Source of the DNA: Dioscorea cayenensis subsp. rotundata
Taxonomy: Eukaryota; Streptophyta; Magnoliopsida; Dioscoreales; Dioscoreaceae
Direction: 5' to 3'
NCBI RefSeq assembly: GCF_009730915.1
Contig: NC_052477.1
Location: forward strand, 27,422,578 to 27,486,577
DNA: 64,000 nt
The notes under the pieces are model-generated. The model was not told where the DNA came from, ran no database searches, and saw nothing but the letters and a program-made list of their open reading frames with translations. The translations under genes and the position numbers were made by a program. Below are positions 48,717 to 60,690 of the stretch, in pieces (positions within the stretch are counted from its first letter, which is position 1; each line of letters begins with the position of its first letter).

Positions 48717-49716
48717 NNNNNNNNNNNNNNNNNNNNNNNNNNNNNNNNNNNNNNNNNNNNNNNNNNNNNNNNNNNNNNNNNNNNNNNNNNNNNNNNNNNN
48801 NNNNNNNNNNNNNNNNNNNNNNNNNNNNNNNNNNNNNNNNNNNNNNNNNNNNNNNNNNNNNNNNNNNNNNNNNNNNNNNNNNNNNNNNNNNNNNNNNNNN
48901 NNNNNNNNNNNNNNNNNNNNNNNNNNNNNNNNNNNNNNNNNNNNNNNNNNNNNNNNNNNNNNNNNNNNNNNNNNNNNNNNNNNNNNNNNNNNNNNNNNNN
49001 NNNNNNNNNNNNNNNNNNNNNNNNNNNNNNNNNNNNNNNNNNNNNNNNNNNNNNNNNNNNNNNNNNNNNNNNNNNNNNNNNNNNNNNNNNNNNNNNNNNN
49101 NNNNNNNNNNNNNNNNNNNNNNNNNNNNNNNNNNNNNNNNNNNNNNNNNNNNNNNNNNNNNNNNNNNNNNNNNNNNNNNNNNNNNNNNNNNNNNNNNNNN
49201 NNNNNNNNNNNNNNNNNNNNNNNNNNNNNNNNNNNNNNNNNNNNNNNNNNNNNNNNNNNNNNNNNNNNNNNNNNNNNNNNNNNNNNNNNNNNNNNNNNNN
49301 NNNNNNNNNNNNNNNNNNNNNNNNNNNNNNNNNNNNNNNNNNNNNNNNNNNNNNNNNNNNNNNNNNNNNNNNNNNNNNNNNNNNNNNNNNNNNNNNNNNN
49401 NNNNNNNNNNNNNNNNNNNNNNNNNNNNNNNNNNNNNNNNNNNNNNNNNNNNNNNNNNNNNNNNNNNNNNNNNNNNNNNNNNNNNNNNNNNNNNNNNNNN
49501 NNNNNNNNNNNNNNNNNNNNNNNNNNNNNNNNNNNNNNNNNNNNNNNNNNNNNNNNNNNNNNNNNNNNNNNNNNNNNNNNNNNNNNNNNNNNNNNNNNNN
49601 NNNNNNNNNNNNNNNNNNNNNNNNNNNNNNNNNNNNNNNNNNNNNNNNNNNNNNNNNNNNNNNNNNNNNNNNNNNNNNNNNNNNNNNNNNNNNNNNNNNN
49701 NNNNNNNNNNNNNNNN
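48717..49716. other. Assembly gap (1,000 N)
   Basis: Exactly 1,000 undetermined bases, a conventional scaffold-gap size, inside p24 C intron 1 and directly beside the ~200-bp tandem repeats. Confidence 0.98.
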
Positions 49717-50083
49717 AAATGAAGAATGAATTTGGTAAGGCATTTGGTGAATGAGCAGAAATTGCATTGAGATTTTTCTTCATGGATTGTAAGCAAAGGC
49801 TGAAAAAAATTTCTGTTTGGGGACAATGTGGATGATAACATTGGTGGTGTTTGAGATGAAGAGAGTGATTGATGATAAGGTTTTGGAGTTGTATCTCAGA
49901 TGATGATACAGTGATAAATCCAAATGAAGTATGAATTTGATCAGGCATTTGGTGAATGTAAGCATAAATGCATTCAGATTTTCATCATTGATTGTAAGCA
50001 AAGCCTATTACATTGGTGGTTTTTGAGATTAAGAGACTAGTTGTTAAGGTTTTGGGGTTGCGTCTCAGATGATATAGTGATAA
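49717..50083. repeat. ~200-bp tandem units in p24 C intron 1
   Basis: One unit about 49717-49916 and a second, internally deleted unit about 49917-50083; further copies may lie in the gap. Confidence 0.8.
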
Positions 50084-50596
50084 TGTGATTCGAAATACTA
50101 GAGTGAGTACTACTTGATGAATGGGGAGGCCAATTTAGAGCCGATAATGACTTGGGGGCACTCACCGGGATTGCCCTATGACCGGAGGGGCGGTCTCCTT
50201 GTGGGGGACTCTGTATTGTTAATATGTTTATGCACCCTAATGATACTCCGAGTAGGCAAATTGCCGAACTACTTGAATTCTGTGTTCTCTGAGTTTTTTT
50301 TTTGTTTTCGTTTGAAAAAAATTCTTGCTATTACTTGCACACAGAATAATTAGATGCTGAAAAATCTTTCAATGGACAGTTGAAGCACTCATTGGAACCT
50401 ATTGACCTATCCTTCCCGTCAATGGATCATGTTGCATCATGTGATATTAATTTTTTGCTTACAGGGCTGGGAAATTGAGTTGAAGAAGTTAGAGGATTCC
50501 ATCAAGTATATACATGAAGAGATGATATATGTGCGTGAAACGTATTTCATGATTTTGTCTTTCTGTTTTTCTGTCGCTCTTAAATCACAGTTTGGT

Positions 50597-50949
50597 GATT
50601 TAAAGCATTACTGGAGATTACTGGAGAATGAATTGGCAGGTTACTGCAATCAGGGAGATGCTAGTTAATGTAGGAGATCCTAGGATGAATGCTATCCCAA
50701 AATGTTGGAATCGGGCATCACAGTATTTCATTATTCCATCAAGGTAGGGATCTACCCAGGTGGATAATGAATAGCCTTAGAAAGTTTGGAGTGAGTTGTT
50801 AATCTTTTGTGTTTGTGTTTTAGATGTTCTTGTTTAATTTGTATTGTTAGTTTTTTTGTCTTGTTTCTATGTTTTTGGGTTTGTAATATTGAACTCTTTG
50901 TAAACTTTTCTTTATTATTAATAAAATAGCTCATAGAGCTCTTTTCCCT

Positions 50950-50978
<29 letters not shown>
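50597..50978 (+). mobile_element. 5'-truncated retroposon in p24 C intron 2
   Basis: 382 bp flanked by a perfect 13-bp duplication, ATCACAGTTTGGT (50584-50596 and 50979-50991). The 3' end has TTATTATTAATAAAATAGCT followed by a (TA)n tail. Copies A and B have the single ATCA(C/T)AGTTTGGT site. This is the pattern of target-primed reverse transcription (LINE or LINE-mobilised RNA); no coding domain is present in the short insert. Confidence 0.75.
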
Positions 50979-50983
<5 letters not shown>

Positions 50984-51412
50984 AGTTTGGTTTCTGAACC
51001 TGACTTTCAAATGTTGTTCTAGGGAGGGTGATGCGCAAAGCTTAAACGAATCTACAAACTCGAAAATGGGGCTTTTGAGTATGGCATCTCTTCTTCTTTG
51101 CTTAAGAGTTACAGGCTTGCAGTTTTGGGCCTTTTGGCTGAAAATCTACATCGGTTTGTGATCTTGGAACTACAAGTACATGTTCCTTATTTCTTCATCC
51201 TCAAACAGAACTCTAATGTAAAAAAATTATTTCTTGATGAACTGATTTTCTTTTATCCATTTTTCAACCATTAAGGCATCATGCTTTTGCTTCAATTTGC
51301 TATGGTGAATGTAAAGGACTAAGAAACCACAGATTAAATTCCAAAATATCTATGTTCTTGTGTCTGGCAACTTTGGTTTAGATTGTCTGAAAATAACTAA
51401 ACAAACCACTTA

Positions 51413-51485
51413 AAGCATTGTTTGGATTGAAATTCGATAAAACCGGGATAAAATTATTCCCACACTGTCCTTATCCGAACAATAC
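51413..51485. mobile_element. Tourist-like mini-MITE, module C
   Basis: Same element as 12484-12556, with ends GCATTGTTTGGAT and (reverse-complemented) GTATTGTTCGGAT, between TTA repeats (51410-51412, 51486-51488). Confidence 0.6.
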
Positions 51486-54400
51486 TTATGATCAGATAGT
51501 AGTCCTACTTAAATTGTTCTATCCCTGCTCCTAACAAGCCTGCGAAAACTTGATTTATCTTGAATTAAATTACCAAAAAAACTAACCAGGTTAAGAAAAA
51601 GTAGGGGATCACAGCAAATCCTTGAACTTAAGAAAGGAAATCTTAAAAACTTCGCCAAATTTATTATAGGCATGCTTCTCCATTACAATCAATAAGTATG
51701 GGTTAGCAGCAGAAGTGTATTGTTTTGGCAATTAAGATTCAGAGTGGAAGTTGAACACAATGAGGCTCAATCTCAAAGCAACTGCTTTGAATCCTCAGTG
51801 ATACTAACCTTGGAGGCAGATGTTATTAGCTCAATGGCAGTACCAAGTGGCCAAGCTGCCTCAACTAAGGAATCACCATAATTCAACTGCTTTACCAGTG
51901 TGATCTCTTGTGATGCTTCCAGACCTGCATGTTAGATGAGAAATGATTTCAAAAGATAATAAATATGTGACAAATTAATTTTGATCAGAGTATGTTTACT
52001 TCCCTAACTCCAATTCTCTTATCTCTCATGCTCTCCATGTTTGGTTTTTTTGTTTTTTTGGTAGTGATAATAAAGTACTAGTCTATAAGGGCAATAAATA
52101 TTAATCAGCAATGACCATTAATTGCATTTATATAGTTTAAATTGAAAGACAGTTGTCTTGATTAGTGCTAACCAAGACAGGCATACTTACATCAATAAAA
52201 TTTGCAAAATCTTATTTCAACTCATGCCAAATGAAGTTAACCAAGAGACAAAAAATTATATTATATATCCAACTTGATATTTATTTAACTAACTAATATG
52301 AGATTGACAATTTTGGGAAGCATATTTGGTTAAGCCATTTACTACAAATAACACTAGCCTATGAGATTATAAAAGTACTTGGCAATATGCTTCAGAGATT
52401 ATGATAAATAATGTCTGAGATTATTAAAGAGAGAAAGAGAGAAGAAACATACCAAAACCATCCACAAGCAAAATGTACTCATAAACCAGGTCCATGCATA
52501 TATAAGGGATGTCAGTCTCTTCCAAATCAGGATACTTAACCTTGGCTTCATCAACACTTAGATTGCATGCTTGCATTGCTGCTGTCTTTAAAGTCCAAAG
52601 GACTCACTTTGGCAGTATGCTGTTCTGAATCCACAAAACCAGCCTGACAAACAATACTAAAAAGTGAGAACAAATTAAAGAAAAACATGTTTCTTTTTGA
52701 CAGCAAGCTCAATGCTTGGCTGTTTATAACATACTACTTATGTGATAAAATTATCAGTTAAATCACCTCAACAGCTCTATCATAGAAGAAGGATGCCACA
52801 TATAGATTTTTCTGGCCATCCCCACCACCTCCACTCCATACACCATTAAATGAACAGTTCTTATATGCGCATTGCTCATCGACTTTCAGTACTGTGATCA
52901 CATTGCTTCTGCATTCATCATAGCTAGGGCCTGATGATGAAGCTGAGGATGGGTAGGTCTTGCCATTGTATGTGTATGATCCTTGGAATTAATGGGAGAA
53001 CATGAGCACACTGTTTGATGATGTTTGGATAGGTTTTTAATTAAGCAATATTTTTAATATAATACCATTTCTTTTTATCCAATAGCCATTCAAGATTATA
53101 AGCTTTTTGAATATAAACACTAAGCTGTCAAGTCGAGTATTGCAGGCAGAAACAAAATTACAGTTTAGTAAGTCTACAAATTGATCATTCTAGATGAAGA
53201 GAAGGAATAATTTTATGGAAAACATGCAACAATTAGAAGACTCGATAGTTAGACTAACCAAAATGAAGATAACTGACCCAATAAGATTATTGTCAGACTA
53301 ATGAAAAATGAAGCAGGCTCAATATTTTATTGATGTTTTCAGCAGCAAAAATATTCAAGATGTAATCCTTTCAGAAACCAAATCAATTTATCACTCTAAA
53401 TAAGAAGCAATAGAAAGCCCAATTTACCTTCATAGCCATCCAAAATGCAATAGTTATAAGAGTCACCACCAGCATTTAGAATCTCTGCCCGAGCAGCCAA
53501 TAAACCATAATTCAAGTAACTACAACATGAATTGAAAGATGCTGTTAGGTGTGTATTTCCTCTTCAAGATTAGAATTTACACAATATATATCATATGTTC
53601 AATCACTCACCCCTAAACAGAAAACATCACCAAAGATTTCCCCAGAATATGATACTTTATTAGAAGCAACCAACAAAAGAATTGAAAGGGAGAGAGAAGA
53701 TCAAGATCAAGATTCGATTTTCTTTTGTAGGTATAAATAGATAATGATCATATTTAATTAAATAAATATAACAATAGAAAAATATCATACATAGACATTG
53801 TTCTGTCAGTAATCAACCATGAATGAAAAATGGCTCATTAAAACCTCAACCAAAATTTGGAACTCAGTTATAAAACTACTTTCTTTTAGATATAATCACA
53901 AAAAAATTACCATCAACCAGTAGACAGAGGAACAGAATGTCTTACCTATGGGCATAAACATGATATGTGTTTCCCTTAAGAATTAGTGGTTTCACATATG
54001 GATCTTCTCCTGGAACATTTGGAGCATTTTCAGCCTCAGAGTTTGAGATAGCATACGCCATTTGGGCAGAACCACCTCCAAGATCAACCACTCCAACAGT
54101 TCCTGATAATTCCTTCCCCAAATTCTCCAACAGGAAATTTATAGCAACCTAGAACAAAATAGTAAGCAATAAGCTGAATATATATATATATATATATTTA
54201 TGTAATTTAGGTGGTTTGTGCTTGTATATTATATTTGGAACTGAAGGAAATAAAACCAGACTCCAGCTTCCACACACTTCAGTGTACATGTATTTTCAGG
54301 AGAAAATTCGGGATATGTTACAAAGAACACCTACTATGTTGAATTTTTTTTTTTCTTAATATATAACTAGCACAAACCACTTATACAATAAATAAGTTAA

Positions 54401-56297
54401 GTAGAAAATGAAACTTTTATGGTACAAATAGAACAGTTATTAAAAAATAAAATTCGTTCTCACGGTTACTAGAGCCAAATAAGGGCCTGTTTCTCGGGCA
54501 TGTCATCTGTTTTTTTTGTTTTCAATTAAAATGAAAAATTTTCAGATAAACATGTTTGAGCACTCATTGTTAAAAACTTTTTTAAGAAAACATGTTCTGT
54601 TTTTCCCGTTTTAAGAGTACAGCAACCTGTTCTCACTTGTAAAAACAAATTACTACGGATTTCAACACTTTGTGAAAAATGCTTAGAAGTTGTGAATATT
54701 CTTTATCTATTTATTATCATACAACCTAATAGATTTATATTTTTATAAAAAAAATTTATATTTGATATCATATATTTATATTATATGTTAATAACAATTC
54801 AAAAACATTAACTAAAATATTTGGATTATTTTCACACACACATATATATATATATATATATTTATAAAAATCCATATTTAAATAAAAATTTTACATATAT
54901 TTACGAAGTATATATTGTTGTTTGTTATGTGTTCCTAAAAATTTTTGTATACATCCCTATATATGTCCATATTTTGTTGCTCTGCCAACGAAGAGGTGTA
55001 TTGGTCGTGTGGACAAGTATATGTTATTCTGAGGAAATTTCATATGATATTTTGATCTCAAGTACTGCTGTATTGGGTAGTCAAAATTGATTTTAGAAAT
55101 ATGTTTAATTATGATTCTAAACCACCTAAATCTGATTTGATATTTAAAAAAAATAGCAAGATGACATATTTGAGAGACACAATTTTGGTGTGGCTTTTAA
55201 ATGGGAGATTGAATAATATGGTTTCCGTGTTGAGATATTATATGATTTGATTTGATGGGTTTTACTTCTCACTAATACATGTTTTAAATAATTTATTTAT
55301 TGTATATTTTGATGTGTATACCTATAACTATTCTCATGTTTTTTTTGTTCAGTTATAAGCATGTGAGCTTATTAGCCTATAATTAATTTTTTTAGATCGC
55401 AAGAAATAGCTAATAGCTACAGAATAGAAAATCTTAGCTGGGTAGTTGCCTGTTTTCATATATGTCACTTCAGAGTATTATAACGTTGAACTTAAACTGT
55501 TATTAATTATTATATTCATATAAAAGACGTTGTAATTCTCTAGACTTGGACCTATTATGTATTTCTACTGACAGACCTTATAATATTCTTATAATTCATT
55601 TGTAGTTTGTATTGCTCATCTATATTGAAGACCTCGTATAAAATACAGAGCCCACTCCCTAAATGTATGCGGCCAGTCTGTTGAGGTCCTAAACTGAGTT
55701 GGGGCGTGACAATAAATAAACAAAATAAAAAGTTGGCATTAACATTACCCACAGATATGACCCTTCTTGATACCCATCCAATATTGCTACCCATTCAGAC
55801 TTGAACAAAAACGAGCTCCTATTTTGCAGAAGATCTCTAACCTGCAGAATTCCAAACTCAGGAAGTGAGTTAATTGGAAACCCATAATATTGAAAACTGA
55901 AACAACATTGAATATTATGATTTTGCTGAAACACTAGAAATTGACAACTGTGAAACATAATAATTTGTTACAGAATATAAGAAGCAAAAAAGTATGTTAC
56001 TGCTTGCAAAATCTGATCAGATGTTTCAATTCCAAGGTTTCTTAGACCTGCTGTTGCCTGCATTGACACCGAAAATCAAAAACAAAATTGAGATTTATCA
56101 ATATCAAAATTTTAAAATAGATATTTGAGCTTAAAATAACTCACTCCAACTCTGACAGGTGTAGAAGGTTGCAATTCCACAGGAACCACACTCTCAGCTT
56201 TCTCCAAAAGAGAGAGGAGTGAATTTGCAGCCTCTTGTGGATCATTAGCATAGGAACTCAAGCCAGGTTTTACCTGAATATATTTATGCAAAAATAA

Positions 56298-57775
56298 CAA
56301 GATGAGGAAGAGGCTTTCTTAAACCCTGTATTTGTCAAATAATAAGCCCCAAAGATAGTAGCAAAAGTTATTTAAACTGTAGCAATAAATATAATTTCAA
56401 CTAAATAAATATTTTGTATATATAAACATTTCTGTATACTCAAATAGATGACACTGAAATATTATATGAAATAGGACTGCATTAATGATGTAAATTTCCA
56501 ACACCTTATCCATTGCTGGCCTTTTCTAAATGCATTGATGAGATCACCGCATTTACTTCCCACATTAGCTAAAGCTAATTAAAAGTAAAACACCTTTAAA
56601 GGCAACATGAAAATATGCATTTTAAAATGATGGAATAGAAGAAATGAATGGTGTTCCTAGTGAAAGCTATCATTATAAGATAGTGCATATAGAATATCAA
56701 GATACAATAAACATTCTCATCATGAAGAAGCACTCTAAAAAATTTGAACTTTTCAATTTGTCAGTATTCATCTTTCCTTACTAAATCTAGTGTCTTCATA
56801 AGAACTTTCACCTCAAGGCATTGCATCTCAACACAACACTTCATCACAAGCATTCTTATAATGAAAACACAAGCAGTCAAAAATTCATTTTTTACACTTT
56901 ACAATGTTAACTTGTTCATTTTTTATGACAAAAATAAAAGTAAAAATAAAAAATCTTCAAAATGAACTTGTCACCTTAAGATGTATCATAGTAGCAATTA
57001 TCGTCTTAAGATGGTTTACATTAGTGCACAACTTTCCTGAAAAAGATGTCTGTGCCATCAATATTCTGCATCCCATCCAATTCAACGTAAGATCTAGACA
57101 TGCTTTAAGATTAGGATTTGATGCGACAGGATAGGTAAGGATGAACTAAAATAGTCACACACATCAAACATGAAAGAAAGGGACCATTCACAATGTGCGT
57201 AAGTGTGAAAATTCATTTGGAAATATTTTGGAGGAAATTGATTAACACCACTGTTACAATGAAAGATTAATAGTTAATTTCTCTTTAAAATAAAAAATTA
57301 AGGGTTCAACTCCTTTCAACATAATGGTTGAGTGAGGGGATTGGTAGCTTGTCTACAGTTATCATTAAAAAAAAAAAACTTACGAATCGCTATTTAAAAC
57401 CACCGCACATACATCCGTCCTATTTACTTCTCAACCATGTATTAGAGTCAAACCCTCATTCTCTAGCATGACAGTCAACTACTTTACCAGCTCGACCATT
57501 GCAACAGTGGCAAATCTCAAGCTATCTCAAGCTATTGTCTTCGATTCTAAACTTTGGTTTTTTACTAATTTCAATGTATTATAGTGCGCGTCTCCTTCCA
57601 AAAAAAAAAAATCTATCAAGCAGCCAATTTTTACCCAACAAAATTATGTGATTTAATTTATTAGAAGGAAAAAAAAAACTACGATTTTGCATATACAGTA
57701 ACAAATAACAAGGCTAATTGCAGTGTGAGATTATATTCAGAATGGAGCTTAAACAAATCTCAGCAAAAATGAGCC
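56298..57775. mobile_element. ~1.5-kb insertion in apyrase C intron 1, with a SINE-like part
   Basis: Intron 1 is about 86-143 bp in A and B but 1,566 bp in C. Flanking intron sequence (TTATGCAAAAA on one side, CCTCAGAAGTCAAGAA on the other) is kept. The inserted DNA has no long ORF. The part at 57366-57525 looks like a SINE on the minus strand. The rest is unclassified. Confidence 0.55.
57366..57525 (-). mobile_element. SINE-like tRNA-derived element
   Basis: On the minus strand TGGTAAAGTAG (57489-57479) fits a pol III A box and GGGTTTGACTCT (57455-57444) a B box, and the element ends in a T run (A run at 57366-57378 on the plus strand). TSD not determined. Confidence 0.5.
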
Positions 57776-58342
57776 ATAATCCAAAACCTCAGAAGTCAAG
57801 AACACCAAAAACAATTCAAAAAAACAGAGATTTAATTACCTGCTCGAAGACCTCGACATCATCCCCAATTTTCAGCAAATTGAACTCCTCATCGAAGTGA
57901 AAGACATGAACCCTACTACCTGAGCTCCCAGCATCAAACACTACCGCATAGCTATTCGATCCCTGACCAACCACACTACCCCCCGGCAGCAGCACCTTCC
58001 TCCCGCCGACCAACACCGGGCTCCCACCACCGCCTCGGCCGAAGACCGCCGACGACTGCGCCAGCGGCATGAGGAGCACAATGAGGACGATAAAGAGGAT
58101 CGGCGAAGAAACAGAGAGCACAAAGCGGCGGAATGGCTTGATCTTATCGGCGAGCTCCGGCGCGCCGCCATGGATCTCGGCAGCGGAAGAGGAGAAGAGG
58201 GTTTGGAGATGAGCCATCTTAAATAGTGCTGGAGAGGAGTGTGAGAGCCGTTGGATGAGAGGATCAACGGTGGAGATCGCCTCTCCCCTTCCTCTTTCCA
58301 AACAATCTCTCCAGTGACCGGGGATAAAGTGCAGCTCGCCAT

Positions 58343-58420
58343 GGTGTTATCTATACCTGAATTCCAGATATTTTATCGTTCTACAGTGCGCGTGTGTGCA
58401 CGTGGCTGATTTCTATTGGT
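58343..58420 (-). promoter_or_regulatory. Apyrase C promoter with altered TATA
   Basis: G-box CACGTGGC (about 58397) and ATTGG (about 58414) are kept, but the TATA box seen in A and B reads TATAGATA near 58353. Confidence 0.5.
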
Positions 58421-60230
58421 GGTTACCTTGAGACTTACGCCCGTGACAGAACACGACACGTTAGTGGTTTAGGTTGGCGTGTGGGGTCAACGGGTTTATC
58501 TTACCGCATTGTGGTTTTGGCGCCCAATCACGTGAGGGGAAACGAAAAGGTTATTGCCTTTTTATTTAATTAATAATAAATTATTGTTATTAAAGATATA
58601 ATTAATAAAAAATCAATTATTAATCTGGCAACCAGTACACAGTACACTGTGGAAAGAAAGATAAATGATTTTTTTAGCATCATAAAAAAATCAGATATTA
58701 AATTTTTAAATTTTGAGTGGACTAAAAAAACAAAATATCAACTCTATCAATTTTACTATAAAATAAATAAAAACAAGAATTTAGAAACGTGGAATTTGAT
58801 CTTGAAAATATATTATGAAAAATATAAGTATATAAAATCATTTTTTTTTAATTATGGCCAAGCAGCATACAAATTATCAAACATAGGATGGCTGTTAGCA
58901 ATTGACCTAAATTAAATATATATATATATATATAAGCACGAAATATATTAAAATATATAAATAATTTTTTTTAATCTAGAATTCAGTTGTTATAATTAAC
59001 CACTAATTTAATTATTTTTTCTTTTTCTAACTAGTGTTATTTTTTATCATTCTAAACTAATATATATATATATATATATATACACTCGGGCCCTTTGGGC
59101 TCAATAGGCAGTTTGGAGCCCAATGAAAAAAATAAGTTAATAAATATTAATTATTGAAAATTAATTAAAAAAATCCTTAGAATTTTGCCTAAATCCCCAT
59201 TTTTACAAGAAATGATCCTAAGATCCAAGCGAAGGGTGAGTTCTATGGCCATTTGTGGAAGAGAAGGAACCACAAACAATATCAATATGTTCGAAGTGTG
59301 GCAATAGTTAATATATAATAATAATAATTATTAATAATATTATAATTATTATTATTATTATTATTATTATTATTTATTTTTTAACGAAACTCTAGTTAGA
59401 GATTTTGGGTTTGGGCTTGAACTGTCCTTTGGTCATTGGCAAGACTAACTCGATTCTATGGAACCCAACACACAAATATATATTTCCATATTGATTCAAA
59501 GATTTAAAAAAATATAAATAAAAATATAAAATCTTGCGAAGATATATCATGCAAATTTCTCTATATATCATTCATGCATAAAATGGTTATTCTCGATATA
59601 TATTTTTGTAAAAATAGTTTTTGTTTCTAAATTTTAAAATTTTTATCCCATTCTGAAGTTTTTACAGAATGTGTTTTTTTTTCTAAAAATTAAATTTTTT
59701 ACCCTTCTATGAATGAAGCTTATAATATATGTGTTTTTTTGCATTCACACTTTTTGCAAAGGGTTGTTAAATCAAATTTGCATTTAGATAATGAAAGTAT
59801 AACCATTTTACTAGTACTTGAGACTCAATCTAGAGGCTTTTAAGCTTACACTCCCACTAATGTAATTTAATGTGAGAAAATAGCATTTATATGTATATAT
59901 ATACAAACCAGATAAATTAATAATCAAGCACAACTAACAAACTAACTGTATAACCTTCATGTAAGTAGGTTAAAAAAAATTAATTTTAATTAAGATATAT
60001 TGTTTCACTCCTATTAGTAAGGTAGTAACTTGCTTCTATTGATATGGACACATCAGAGATCAACAAATACTCGGAAGTTGTTTTATTTTTTTTATTTTTT
60101 TTTTATTTTTTTATTTTTGATATCTTGTTAATTTTTATACATTTTTTTTGTTCTCTGAGCGCATCTAGTGAGTTACATATAAGGTTAAAAAAGATTAAAT
60201 TATTGATTATACTATCATAAATGATTGAGT
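58420..60230. other. Intergenic AT-rich DNA
   Basis: No credible gene. A palindromic G-box CACGTG occurs near 58530. An (AT)n run lies at about 59061-59083 and an (ATT)n run at about 59342-59372, the latter beside AAT units in inverted order. Confidence 0.6.
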
Positions 60231-60233
60231 TAT

Positions 60234-60690
60234 CACTACTGAGAAAATTCTTTGTTTTAGAAGCAGTGATTTCAGTTTTCAAATCTGTTACTAAAAGTGA
60301 ATTAATGACGGATCGGAAGCGGAATTTATCTGTTTTGAATACCCTTGCTTTTCAATTTGAATAGAAAGCAGGAAAAATATCTGCTTTTAAATTTAGAAGC
60401 AGTTGGAAGCAGAGCGTTATATTTAATTTTTTGAAAAAATTAAAAGCGGAATAAGATGTGTTCTTCAATCCGTTCTAAATTACAAAAATGAAATGGATTC
60501 AAAAGCGGAATATTTTTACATTTTTATTTTTTGTTCCCCTATTAGAAACAATAGCTTTTTGTTTCCTAATCCATTCCTAAAGTTTTTTTAAAATTAAAAA
60601 ACAATATTCAAACAAATAAATCCGTTTCTAATCCGTTTCAAACATTTAAGTCAATAAAATAAAATAAAAATTATATCCTAATAAAAAGCA
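60234..60690 (+). mobile_element. CACTA-like transposon end (tentative)
   Basis: CACTACTGAGAAAATTC at 60234 resembles a CACTA terminal repeat, and the following 350 bp repeat GAAGCAG and AAGCGGAA motifs in both orientations, as in CACTA subterminal regions. The opposite end was not located, so extent and type are uncertain. Confidence 0.4.

Larger units (their letters stand above)
48610..51161 (+). pseudogene. p24delta: p24-delta cargo receptor, copy C, lacks exon 1 and tail
   Basis: Intron 1 sequence is recognisable from about 48640 (GTTTGGATTGAGAGAAATTT) but exon 1 is absent on its left. A 1,000-N gap (48717-49716) lies in the intron. Exon 2 is 50465-50541 (EIELKKLEDSIKYIHEEM) and ends AAAC before GT instead of AAAG. 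Exon 3 is 51023-51161 and reads SLNESTNSKMGLLSMASLLL, then after a deletion of about 33 bp WAFWLKIYIGL, replacing the HLKVFFVRQKIL tail of copy A. A retroposon sits in intron 2. It cannot encode a p24 protein. Confidence 0.85.
51773..58217 (-). pseudogene. APY: Apyrase (GDA1/CD39 nucleoside phosphatase), copy C, frameshift in exon 8
   Basis: Exons: 58217-57840 (from the in-frame MAHLQT), 56273-56145, 56057-56001, 55841-55749, 54148-53946, 53519-53428, 52981-52767, 52643-52453 and 51924-51773. Splice sites are GT-AG. ACR1 ([13 protein letters not shown]), ACR2 (ATAGLRNLG), ACR3 (GYQEGSYLW) and ACR4 ([13 protein letters not shown]) are kept. The ATG used in copies A and B reads ATC here, so translation could only begin at codon 58217; the membrane span [15 protein letters not shown] would still be present. 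Exon 8 is 191 nt rather than 190: an extra T in the plus strand near 52590 shifts the frame after SPLDFK and stops about 11 codons on, removing the AAWPLG region. Probably a pseudogene; a homopolymer sequencing error is the alternative. Confidence 0.83.

Noticed and set aside
48524-49948. Very long open frames (up to 474 codons) across 48.5-49.9 kb
   Set aside because: They are produced by reading through the 1,000-N gap; the flanking real sequence is p24 intron and repeat.
58217-58342. Upstream ATG at 58342 as the start of apyrase C
   Set aside because: It is out of frame with the apyrase reading frame.
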